DNA of 13,921 nt from Candidatus Staskawiczbacteria bacterium RIFCSPHIGHO2_02_FULL_34_10 (GCA_001821915.1 MHOR01000037.1:1-13921), one strand, 5' to 3'. Positions 1 to 5,020 are shown, counted from the stretch's first letter. The notes: generated by a model from the letters alone, not told the origin. A program made the numbers and translations.

Positions 1-405
1 CTGATAGACCGCAGACCATTCCAAAAGCCACTTGCGTGTTTACTCTTGCGAGACTATGGGAAATTACCCCGCCTTTCGACGAGCTATGCCCCACTTTTGG
101 GTATGTATCTACGTGTTACTAAGCCGTTCGCCGCTGTCGCTCATGCCTCGCTATGCTCGGCAATCGCTAAATGCAAAACGCAAAGACCAAATATCAAAAT
201 TTTGGAGTCGCACCACGGCGCGACGATTATAATATCAAGAATTTTTATTGAAAATTCTTGATTCCTTAATTTTGCGTTTTGATTTTTGATTTTTGAATTT
301 AGGGAGTTTTGCCAAACGCAGTGAGGCACAAACGACCGCTCGACTTGCATGCCGGTATCCACATTTCCAGCGTTCACCCTGAGCTAGGATCAAACTCTCA
401 AATAA
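1..405 (-). rRNA. rrs: 16S ribosomal RNA, 5' portion (partial, cut by window start)
   Basis: Read on the minus strand, the conserved 5' block AGAGTTTGATCC lies at 398-387, followed by GAACGCTGG, GCATGCAAGTCGAG, GGCGAACGG (132-124) and AGTAACACGTAG. These are 16S landmarks of the 5' domain in the right order. By E. coli numbering the mature 5' end falls near 405; the rest of the gene lies left of the window. Two things are unusual. The site of the common 27F primer reads CCTAGCTCAG instead of the usual CMTGGCTCAG. Helix 6 (V1) is about 207 nt between AGTCGA and GGCGAACGG, against roughly 38 nt in E. coli. The GTGGATACCGGCATGCAAG stretch resembles what I recall of Parcubacteria-type 16S; that taxonomic reading is an inference. 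Confidence 0.95.
133..339 (-). other. Expanded helix 6 (V1) insertion inside the 16S rRNA
   Basis: The extra sequence is not random; it folds. On the RNA strand an outer 14-bp helix pairs 336-323 with 149-136, with every position Watson-Crick or G-U. It continues inward as UUUGGCAA paired with UUGCCGAG. An 11-bp perfect helix joins 281-271 (CAAAACGCAAA) with 184-174 (UUUGCGUUUUG). Inside that sit two hairpins: a 12-bp AT-rich one (262-234, AUCAAGAAUUUU arm) and a 7-bp GC-rich one (224-207, GUCGCGC/GUGCGAC). This supports a stable stem extension kept in the rRNA or an excised intervening sequence. No group I intron core or homing endonuclease is visible. Confidence 0.8.
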
Positions 406-410
406 TATTG

Positions 411-428
411 TCAGTTAAAGTACTGACG
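411..428 (-). other. Small hairpin just upstream of the mature 16S 5' end
   Basis: GTCAGT and ACTGAC form a perfect 6-bp stem around a 6-nt loop, ending 6 nt before the predicted 16S 5' end. It may belong to the leader that is processed from the rRNA precursor. The long pre-rRNA processing stem cannot be tested because the 3' side of the gene is outside the window. Confidence 0.5.
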
Positions 429-674
429 GACTTATTCGAAACAACTTTAAAAAACTAATTGAGCTTCTGCGAAATTATCCACGCCTTCTATGCAGTCCAA
501 AAATCTATTATCAAATATATCAACCAAATTGAGTTATTAGTTTAATCTGTGAAATTTAGACGGCTTAGAAGGCGGGGTTCTCACTTCGCTCGAACTTACC
601 TTCCCCAAAATTAGTAGCATGGTTGCACTAAATTGGGATACTATATTTATATTCTATGTATTCTGAATGAATAT

Positions 675-751
675 TCTCGATAAAAATTTAAAGTGAATTT
701 TTATACGGGATCCCGTATCAATTTAAAATTTAATTTTTAAATTTATCGGGA
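675..751. repeat. Back-to-back pair of TCCCG...CGGGA hairpin repeats
   Basis: Two hairpins abut. The first, 675-710, has TCTCGATAAAAATT paired with AATTTTTATaCGGGA (one bulge). The second, 711-751, has TCCCGTATCAATTT paired with AAATTTATCGGGA. Their junction forms the perfect 16-bp palindrome ATACGGGATCCCGTAT at 703-718. A third copy with the same ends (TCCCGATAAATTTA...TAAATTTATACGGGA) lies at 4448-4484, so this is a dispersed repeat family rather than a local structure. Confidence 0.75.
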
Positions 752-792
752 CAAAATAGTTATTTTTTAATTTACTTTCCTTTCTATCCTCT

Positions 793-842
793 CTGAAAAA
801 AACACCCGCGAAAGCCTTAAATTGTTTTTAAAACTTTCGCGG
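793..842 (-). terminator. Intrinsic terminator upstream of the 16S
   Basis: On the minus strand CCGCGAAAG (842-834) pairs perfectly over 9 bp with CTTTCGCGG (814-806) around a 19-nt loop. It is followed by GTGTTTTTTTC. It lies between the promoter-like site at 986-1013 and the 16S gene. It therefore either ends transcription before the rRNA or acts as an attenuator. Confidence 0.75.
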
Positions 843-905
843 ATATTTTCAAAACTAATTAAGTTTTATAAAATATATTTGATTTCAGTTTTTAAATTAT
901 CAATC

Positions 906-935
906 TATTAAGATTTTATTAATAAAATCTTAATA
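906..935. repeat. Perfect 30-bp AT-rich palindrome
   Basis: Arms of 15 bp with no spacer: TATTAAGATTTTATT is followed directly by its reverse complement. It lies between the promoter-like site (986-1013) and the terminator (793-842). Possible roles are a protein-binding site, a hairpin in the transcript or a replication-related structure; the sequence does not decide. Confidence 0.8.
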
Positions 936-985
936 CCTAATTATTATAAACTAGAAATTGGTAATTAAAAATTAGTTATAATTGT

Positions 986-1013
986 ATTCTATTCGAAATA
1001 AAACCAATGTCAA
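986..1013 (-). promoter_or_regulatory. Sigma-70-type promoter reading towards the 16S
   Basis: On the minus strand a perfect -35 TTGACA (1013-1008) is followed after 16 bp by TAGAAT (991-986). Transcription would start near 979. It could drive the rRNA with a leader of about 570 nt, but the terminator at 793-842 stands in between. A separate short RNA of roughly 185 nt is the alternative. Confidence 0.5.
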
Positions 1014-1136
1014 TAGTCTAAAGATCAATGGGTGAATAAGAAAGCGGGATAGCTAGGATTTCACGAGCTCTATTTAACTCTGGTCAGACCTTACATACAT
1101 TAAAATCTTGCATTCCGCGATACGCACATCGTATTC

Positions 1137-1553
1137 TTATTTGTATTTTTCTCGATTCTCTTTATTTTCAAAGTAATATAACACAAAACTACCAGGTGCT
1201 TCAAATATATCAAATGACCAATTGCTCATCTTTTTTATTCTCGTATTTTCGTATTGGAAACTATTAACCTTTTCAAGTATTTGCTTAAGTTCATTTCTGT
1301 TTTCTTCTACAAGACCTTCTATAGCCTTAACAAATTTTTCACCCTGTTGATTAAAAATTCGCTTTTCTAAATCTCTCCCCTTGAAATAACCAGAAATCAT
1401 ATTAATCAATCTAACTATTCTGTAAGTTTCTACAATCTTCCTCTCGAAATCCATATCTTCTATAGCTCCACTTTCTGAAATAATTTGTTCATCTGGAGCT
1501 TTTCTAATTGGATCTTTATCAAAATTTATTTCATTTGGAACTTTTTCAGGCAT
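1137..1553 (-). CDS. Hypothetical protein downstream of the toxin gene
   Basis: 138 residues with no family I recognise. The N-terminal 35 residues are acidic and probably disordered (MPEKVPNEINFDKDP...). The middle, about residues 36-95, is predicted by eye to be helical and charged (DFERKIVETYRIVRLINMI; EGLVEENRNELKQILEKV). The C-terminus, about 110-138, carries an aromatic stretch, WSFDIFEAPGSFVLYYF. There is no signal peptide or membrane segment. It starts 43 nt after the toxin stop on the same strand, so it may be the third gene of the toxin-antitoxin operon. No Shine-Dalgarno sequence precedes the ATG, as with most genes outside the 4769-6382 island. The weak GATACG/CGTAT hairpin after the stop is not a convincing terminator. 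Confidence 0.7.
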   Translation of the reverse strand: MPEKVPNEINFDKDPIRKAPDEQIISESGAIEDMDFERKIVETYRIVRLINMISGYFKGRDLEKRIFNQQGEKFVKAIEGLVEENRNELKQILEKVNSFQYENTRIKKMSNWSFDIFEAPGSFVLYYFENKENREKYK

Positions 1554-1596
1554 AAAATTTAATTTATATTAAATGGACTGCCTCAAATAGTTAACC

Positions 1597-1857
1597 CTAT
1601 CCATACAACTTATTGTGATTTGCAATGGTTAAAAATAAAACAGTATTTTTATCAATTTGCTCATAGATAGCCCTTATATCACCCGTCACATTAATACTTC
1701 TCATATCCTTTAATTTCCCACTTAGTTTATGGTTATTAAGAATAATGTGGCGGGGGTTTTGAAAAAAAATGTCAAGCCGCTTGAAAAATTGTTCTTGATG
1801 TTTTTTGGGCAACGATTTTAATTCTTTTTTAAAATCCCGGTGAAAATCAGCTTTCAT
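1597..1857 (-). CDS. RelE/YafQ-family type II toxin (mRNA interferase)
   Basis: 86 residues, the usual length of a RelE-superfamily toxin. These proteins cut mRNA in the ribosomal A site when freed from their antitoxin. The C-terminal half fits the YafQ pattern: NHKLSGKL (His43), VTGDIRAIYE (Asp60, Arg62) and the closing IANHNKLYG (His81). The His/Asp positions correspond to those used by YafQ-type RNases; this is from family knowledge, not tested here. The basic N-terminal helices (FHRDFKKELKSLPKKHQEQF) fit the fold. The start is 6 nt after the antitoxin stop, the classical antitoxin-first, tightly coupled layout. A ParE-like gyrase toxin of the same fold is possible but less likely given the NHKL-SG and NHN motifs. 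Confidence 0.88.
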   Translation of the reverse strand: MKADFHRDFKKELKSLPKKHQEQFFKRLDIFFQNPRHIILNNHKLSGKLKDMRSINVTGDIRAIYEQIDKNTVLFLTIANHNKLYG

Positions 1858-1863
1858 ACCGGA

Positions 1864-2139
1864 TTATTTGGATAAAAGAATTTTTCTAGCCTGAGCCGTA
1901 GATTCAAACCGATAAGCAGTTTTTCTATTTTCGTGATACTGACGACTTCTCTTTAATAACTTTTTTTCAATTTCAGGCTTTATTACAGGATCAAGGAAAA
2001 CGGAAAATTCACGGGTACGAATAAACTCACGTAAATGGACGTTTACAATAGTCGAAAGAGGAAGCCCCATTTCAGCCGCTATCTGCTGAGCCTTTTCTTT
2101 TTCAGCTTTATCTACCTTAATATTTAAAATAGTTTTCAT
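1864..2139 (-). CDS. RelB/DinJ-family antitoxin
   Basis: 91 residues. The N-terminus (MKTILNIKVDKAEKEKAQQIAAEMGLPLS) reads as a ribbon-helix-helix DNA-binding domain: a short strand, then a helix, then the turn before TIVNVHLREF, as in RelB/DinJ antitoxins. The charged C-terminal half (about 55-91) would wrap and block the toxin. It is the first gene of a two-gene module; the toxin follows after 6 nt. Such antitoxins usually repress their own promoter, and the inverted repeat TAGTATA/TATACTA at 2143-2179 between promoter and start codon is the natural operator candidate. No Shine-Dalgarno sequence is seen before the ATG. Confidence 0.88.
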   Translation of the reverse strand: MKTILNIKVDKAEKEKAQQIAAEMGLPLSTIVNVHLREFIRTREFSVFLDPVIKPEIEKKLLKRSRQYHENRKTAYRFESTAQARKILLSK

Positions 2140-2142
2140 ATT

Positions 2143-2210
2143 TAGTATAGTATCTAAAGTATATACAATAGTTATACTATAATCTTACGTTATAAGAAAG
2201 TCGCTGTCAA
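2143..2210 (-). promoter_or_regulatory. Toxin-antitoxin promoter with inverted-repeat operator
   Basis: On the minus strand a perfect -35 TTGACA (2210-2205), a 17-bp spacer and a -10 TAAGAT (2187-2182) place the start near 2175. Immediately around and after it lie the 7-bp inverted arms TAGTATA (2179-2173) and TATACTA (2149-2143), 23 bp apart. An antitoxin dimer pair bound here would cover the start site. The untranslated leader is about 36 nt. Confidence 0.65.
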
Positions 2211-2238
2211 TAGCACATATCGTTTTTGTCGCACAATG

Positions 2239-2310
2239 AGCCACTCCCGGAAGTTGCATCCGGAACCTACGGTTTACAAAACCGTTGCTCTGCTGTTGAG
2301 CTAGAGTGGC
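2239..2310 (-). tRNA. tRNA-Thr (anticodon TGT)
   Basis: 72 nt fold as a full cloverleaf: acceptor GCCACTC/GAGTGGC, D stem GCTC/GAGC, anticodon stem ACGGT/ACCGT with loop TTTGTAA (anticodon TGT, reading ACA), 5-nt variable loop AGGTT, T stem CCGGA/TCCGG. The discriminator is T and CCA is not encoded. The T loop is TGCAACT, so position 55 is G instead of the near-universal U. The 7-nt D loop AACAGCA has a single G, giving A18-G19. The G19-C56 pair is kept while G18-U55 appears replaced by A18/G55. The tRNA begins 5 nt after the stop of the upstream membrane-protein gene, so it is probably co-transcribed. Confidence 0.95.
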
Positions 2311-2315
2311 AAAAT

Positions 2316-2690
2316 TTACTTCCTCTTTTTCACTTCTTTATCCAACTCCTGCGCTTTTTTTCTGATACCATGCAAAAGAACGTCAACTTTTCTTTCTATT
2401 TTTAAAATCCAGACTCTAAATTTAGAAAGTAGTTTATGCAGTAACATTTGTTTTTCAAAAAAGTGAAAGTAGTTATACTTTATCTTTTTTTCTATATTCA
2501 AAATGAATTCATTTTTTTTGAATCCATGGTGCCCATTTTTAGGAAGACCAGATAATATTGGTATTTTTTTATATAAAATAAAAAAAATTCCTAAAAGAGA
2601 TCCTGTTAAAATAATGAATGCAATAAGTTGAATCACGTGAAACGAGAAATTAGAAGTTAGAAAGTAGAAAGTAGAATTTTGACGTTTCAT
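2316..2690 (-). CDS. Small single-pass membrane protein, unknown function
   Basis: 124 residues if it starts at the ATG. One hydrophobic segment (about residues 19-40, VIQLIAFIILTGSLLGIFFILY) is followed by a long, very basic cytosolic part with predicted helices (KLLSKFRVWILKIERKVDVLLHGIRKKAQELDKEVKKRK). The first 18 codons are TTCTA-type repeat DNA (TTCTACTTTCTACTTTC...). The true start may therefore be the GTG at 2636, right before the hydrophobic segment; I list the only ATG. It sits between tsf and tRNA-Thr on the same strand and is probably the last protein gene of the rpmE-rpsB-tsf unit. The basic tail suggests contact with nucleic acid or the ribosome, but this is speculation. I do not recognise the family. 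Confidence 0.65.
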   Translation of the reverse strand: MKRQNSTFYFLTSNFSFHVIQLIAFIILTGSLLGIFFILYKKIPILSGLPKNGHHGFKKNEFILNIEKKIKYNYFHFFEKQMLLHKLLSKFRVWILKIERKVDVLLHGIRKKAQELDKEVKKRK

Positions 2691-2735
2691 ATTCTATTTT
2701 CTAAATTCTATTTTCTATTTTCTAAATTATATTTC
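2641..2735. repeat. TAGAA/TTCTA short-repeat array with polarity switch
   Basis: On the plus strand the left half repeats TTAGAAGTTAGAAAGTAGAA and the right half repeats ATTCTATTTTCTAAATTC, so the array can fold on itself. It spans the spacer between tsf and the membrane-protein gene, reaching into the tsf stop and the first codons of the next gene. Similar arrays lie at 3309-3410 and 11935-11990. Confidence 0.75.
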
Positions 2736-3308
2736 GTATCTTGCAAAGCGTTTAATCTCTATATTCTCTCCTACTTTTGCAATAGTATCCTCAACTAAAT
2801 TTTTAATTGTTTTTGAATCATCTTTTACCCAAGACTGGCTTAATAGAGAAACAGCCTCTTTATATTTATTTAATTTTCCTTCAATAATTTGTTTTATAAT
2901 ATTTTCTGGTTTTCCAGAACCAACAGTTTGTTCCTTGTAAATTTTTTCTTCGCCGTCTAAAAATTCTTCTGGAATACTGCTTTTAGAAACATACAAAGGC
3001 TTCATAGCTGCAATTTGCAAACAAATTTCATGAGCTAAATTTTTAAACTCAGGTGACTTTGCAACAAAATCAGTTTCACATTTTAACTCTATTAATACGC
3101 CTGTTTTTAAATTTGGATGTAAATAAAAATCTATAATCCCCTCTTTTGTCTCTTTTGATGTTTTTTTACCAGCCAATGTTTTACCCCAAACTCTTAAAAG
3201 TTCTTTTGCTTTCTGGATATCTCCGTCTACTTCTCCTAAAGCCTTTTTAATTTCTATTGGAGAAACACCAGTTTCTTCTCTTAATTGTTTGATATCGTCA
3301 ATAGACAT
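2727..3308 (-). CDS. tsf: Elongation factor Ts
   Basis: 193 residues. EF-Ts is the guanine-nucleotide exchange factor that regenerates EF-Tu-GTP. The N-terminal UBA-like domain (1-50) reads MSIDDIKQLREETGVSPIEI and ALGEVDGDIQKAKELLR. The core exchange motif CETDFVAKSPEF is at 77-88. The rest is one dimerisation-type core repeat, ending KVGENIEIKRFARYEI. It is clearly shorter than the E. coli protein (about 283) and close to the Thermus-type short form. It follows rpsB, the usual order, but the gap is filled by a 100-bp repeat array. There is no Shine-Dalgarno sequence before the ATG. Confidence 0.97.
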   Translation of the reverse strand: MSIDDIKQLREETGVSPIEIKKALGEVDGDIQKAKELLRVWGKTLAGKKTSKETKEGIIDFYLHPNLKTGVLIELKCETDFVAKSPEFKNLAHEICLQIAAMKPLYVSKSSIPEEFLDGEEKIYKEQTVGSGKPENIIKQIIEGKLNKYKEAVSLLSQSWVKDDSKTIKNLVEDTIAKVGENIEIKRFARYEI

Positions 3309-3410
3309 TAAGAATCTTGAATTTTGAATCTTGAAGCTTGAATTGAATTTTGAATTCAGAATTCTTTATTCTGTATTCTATTCTAGATTCAAGATACTAG
3401 ATTCTATAAT
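3309..3410. repeat. GAATCTTGAA/TTCTAGATTC short-repeat array between rpsB and tsf
   Basis: On the plus strand the left half repeats GAATCTTGAATTTTGAATC and the right half repeats ATTCTATTCTAGATTC in opposite polarity, with GAATTCAGAATTC in the middle. The two halves are roughly inverted and could form a long imperfect hairpin in the rpsB-tsf transcript. There is no room for a gene. Confidence 0.7.
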
Positions 3411-3416
3411 TCACAA

Positions 3417-4115
3417 TTACGCTTTTGCGTTTTGTATTGTTTCTTGAACTGTTTCTAAAATATACTTTATTGAACTAATTGCATCATCATTTGCTGGTAT
3501 TATATAATCACATATAGTTGGATCAACATTAGTGTCAACAACCCCAATTATTTTAATTCCTTTTCTTTTTGCTTCGTGGGCGCAAGTAATATCTTTTTTA
3601 ATATCTAAAATTAAAACAGCATCTGGTAATTTTTTCATATTTTTTATTCCTTCAAATTTATTTTTCAAAGATTCTATTTCTTTATCAAAATCTAATCTCT
3701 CTTTTTTTGTATACTTTTCAAGACCACCACTAACTTTTTTGCTTTCAAGGTCTTTAAAATACTGCACTCTTTTTGATATCGTTTCAAAATTGGTAAAAGA
3801 TCCTCCAAGCCATCGCTCAGTAACATATGGCATTTGACAATCTTCTGCAGTGCTTTTTACAAAACTTTTTATTTGTATTTTAGTTCCAACAAATAATATA
3901 GTTTTGCCTTCAGAAATAGTTTTTGAAATAAATTTTAATGTTGTTTCAAATTCTTTTACCGTTTTTTCTAAATCTATCATATGGACATTATTTTTAATGC
4001 CCGAAACAAAAGGCTTCATTTTAGGGTGAAGTCTTGAAACATTATGACCAAAATGCAAACCTGCAGTCTGCATTTGATCTATATTTAATATTGATGACTT
4101 ATTTTCTTCAGACAT
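3417..4115 (-). CDS. rpsB: 30S ribosomal protein S2
   Basis: 232 residues, near the usual bacterial length. S2 binds the platform/head junction of the 30S subunit with S1 and h26. Clear family signatures: MQTAGLHFGHNVSRLHPKMKPF (15-36), VHMIDLEKTV, ILFVGTKIQ, YVTERWLGGSFTNFETI, LPDAVLILDIKKDITCAHEAKRKGIKIIGVVDTNVDP and the closing IPANDDAISSIKYIL. The central helical hairpin (about 120-160) is present. It lies between rpmE (26 bp upstream) and tsf, all on the minus strand. No Shine-Dalgarno sequence; the sequence before the ATG is AATATAAATTATT. Confidence 0.98.
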   Translation of the reverse strand: MSEENKSSILNIDQMQTAGLHFGHNVSRLHPKMKPFVSGIKNNVHMIDLEKTVKEFETTLKFISKTISEGKTILFVGTKIQIKSFVKSTAEDCQMPYVTERWLGGSFTNFETISKRVQYFKDLESKKVSGGLEKYTKKERLDFDKEIESLKNKFEGIKNMKKLPDAVLILDIKKDITCAHEAKRKGIKIIGVVDTNVDPTICDYIIPANDDAISSIKYILETVQETIQNAKA

Positions 4116-4141
4116 AATAATTTATATTAATTTCAAAAACG

Positions 4142-4432
4142 TTACGTGTTTTTAATTTTGGTAATTTGGTCATTTAGATTTATTTCGGATTTAGGATTTT
4201 GTGCTTTGGATTTCTTTTGTTTTGGCGGTTGCTTTTTTGCGACTCTATCCTTAAACTTCTGCACTCTTCCTAAGGTATCCAAAATCTTATCTTTTTTAGT
4301 ATAAAAAGGATGGCACTTTGCGCATATTTCAGTTTCTATAAATTCTTTGGTTGAACCCACCGTAAACGAATTACCACAGGCGCATTTAACTCCTGCTTTG
4401 CTATGGTAAATTGGATGTATATCTTGTTTCAT
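4142..4432 (-). CDS. rpmE: 50S ribosomal protein L31 with repeat-derived C-terminal tail
   Basis: 96 residues. The first 65 are L31 of the zinc-binding (C+) form: [10 protein letters not shown], Cys17-x-Cys19, Cys37-x2-Cys40 in [10 protein letters not shown], then [18 protein letters not shown]31 bridges the central protuberance and the 30S head. The family is usually about 70 residues; here a lysine- and asparagine-rich tail of some 25-30 residues follows (KKQPPKQKK, then [17 protein letters not shown]). Its codons are low-complexity AAATC/CAAAT repeats like those of the spacers, so the tail looks like read-in repeat DNA. It is the first gene of the rpmE-rpsB-tsf unit. In many bacteria rpmE adjoins prfA; here an RF1 gene lies about 2 kb away on the other strand. 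Confidence 0.95.
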   Translation of the reverse strand: MKQDIHPIYHSKAGVKCACGNSFTVGSTKEFIETEICAKCHPFYTKKDKILDTLGRVQKFKDRVAKKQPPKQKKSKAQNPKSEINLNDQITKIKNT

Positions 4433-4447
4433 TTTAAAAATAAACTG

Positions 4448-4484
4448 TCCCGATAAATTTAGTATTTACTAAATTTATACGGGA
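4448..4484. repeat. TCCCG...CGGGA hairpin repeat, third copy
   Basis: TCCCGATAAATTTAGTA pairs with TACTAAATTTATACGGGA around a 2-nt centre (one bulge). It has the same ends as the two copies at 675-751. It lies in the leader of rpmE, 16 nt before the start codon, so it could affect translation of L31. Confidence 0.75.
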
Positions 4485-4523
4485 GATGTATACCAGTTTT
4501 CACCCCCGTTTAGAAGTCTGGGC

Positions 4524-4553
4524 AAAAAATAATTTATTCGTAAATTATTTTTT
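4524..4553 (-). other. Perfect 13-bp AT hairpin in the rpmE leader
   Basis: AAAAAATAATTTA and its exact complement flank a 4-nt loop (CGAA on the RNA strand). The 3' arm ends in six U. It resembles a weak intrinsic terminator or attenuator between the promoter at 4649-4677 and rpmE. With an all-AU stem, termination would be inefficient. Confidence 0.55.
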
Positions 4554-4564
4554 ACTTGCTCATA

Positions 4565-4621
4565 TTAATTTATTCTATTTAAAAATATACAACCCGTTGA
4601 AGTTCTTGCTACTTTAACCAT
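4565..4621 (-). CDS. Possible 18-residue leader peptide upstream of rpmE
   Basis: ATG at 4621, about 20 nt after the predicted transcription start, encodes MVKVARTSTGCIFLNRIN and stops at TAA, 12 nt before the AT hairpin at 4524-4553. There is no Shine-Dalgarno sequence, but most genes here lack one. Position between promoter and hairpin suggests a regulatory upstream ORF; chance occurrence is equally possible. Confidence 0.25.
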   Translation of the reverse strand: MVKVARTSTGCIFLNRIN

Positions 4622-4648
4622 ACTTCTAACGTGGTCCAGATAATTTAT

Positions 4649-4677
4649 ATTATATTCAATAACAGTAATATTATCAA
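4649..4677 (-). promoter_or_regulatory. Promoter of the rpmE-rpsB-tsf-tRNA unit
   Basis: TTGATA (4677-4672), a 17-bp spacer and a perfect TATAAT (4654-4649) on the minus strand. The start would be near 4642, leaving a leader of about 210 nt before rpmE with two hairpins and a possible short ORF. It is one of the strongest promoter matches in the window. Confidence 0.7.
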
Positions 4678-4730
4678 GCTTTTATGATAAATGCAATACC
4701 TTCAGCTACATATACTCCTTAAATAATCAT

Positions 4731-4759
4731 AAAAAAAGCGACTATCCTTGGATAACCGC
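4731..4759 (-). terminator. Intrinsic terminator closing the small-gene island
   Basis: On the minus strand GCGGTTATCC pairs with GGATAGTCGC (10 positions, two G-U) followed by TTTTTTTA. It lies 9 nt after the stop codon of the last small gene (4769). Confidence 0.85.
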
Positions 4760-4768
4760 CCTTGATTT

Positions 4769-5002
4769 TTAGCTTACAACTATTTCTTTCCCCTTTGGGC
4801 CAATTTTATAAAGCCCCTTAAAAATATACCTTCTATTACCCTTGCCTCTCATGCAAAGCCAATCTGATACTTTTTTCTTGAATTTTTGATATTGTTTTAT
4901 GACTTGATCATCTTTATCAGCTTCAAATTCTTTTGTTTTATTTAAAGAAACTGTTTTTAAAGAATGGGTCGTTGTAACCGTATAGTCTATGCAGTATTTC
5001 AT
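4769..5002 (-). CDS. Small protein of the island family, single unit (A)
   Basis: 77 residues from the ATG at 5002, which is preceded by AAAGGAGGACACT, a near-ideal Shine-Dalgarno. A TTG at 5020 in the same frame is ignored for that reason. Pattern shared with its neighbours: N-terminal strand YCIDYTV, then KEFEADKDDQVIKQYQKF (helix with the D-D-x-V-x-x-x-Y-x-x-F spacing), then DWLCMRG, then a closing strand pair LYKIGPKGKEIVVS. No signal peptide, membrane segment or catalytic motif is seen; the protein is basic at its C-terminus. It is the last gene of a three-gene operon (5780 to 4769) that ends in a strong terminator. Family and function unknown to me. Confidence 0.8.
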   Translation of the reverse strand: MKYCIDYTVTTTHSLKTVSLNKTKEFEADKDDQVIKQYQKFKKKVSDWLCMRGKGNRRYIFKGLYKIGPKGKEIVVS

Positions 5003-5020
5003 AGTGTCCTCCTTTTGCAA

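Larger units (their letters stand above)
406..1136. other. Long AT-rich non-coding region upstream of 16S
   Basis: No convincing gene is seen here. On the minus strand, leading into the 16S, it holds a promoter-like pair near 986-1013, an intrinsic terminator at 793-842, a perfect 30-bp palindrome at 906-935, a back-to-back pair of hairpin repeats at 675-751, and smaller hairpins. One of these (about 555-604) has a GAAGG/CCTTC and GTTC/GAAC stem; another, GTCAGT/ACTGAC at 411-428, lies just upstream of the 16S. The stretch at about 1021-1130 is less AT-rich, but I recognise no RNA or protein in it. Confidence 0.6.

Noticed and set aside
32..377. Open frames of 66-78 codons on both strands
   Set aside because: They lie inside the 16S rRNA gene, whose conserved blocks explain the sequence.
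475..483. DnaA-box-like TTATCCACG
   Set aside because: A single near-match without a cluster, dnaA/dnaN neighbours or an unwinding element; no support for an origin.
1021..1130. Possible RNA gene (tmRNA, 6S, SRP or RNase P) in a less AT-rich stretch
   Set aside because: None of the conserved cores of these RNAs could be matched on either strand.
3532..3837. Plus-strand open frame of 101 codons
   Set aside because: Antisense shadow of rpsB; its product is low-complexity and resembles nothing.
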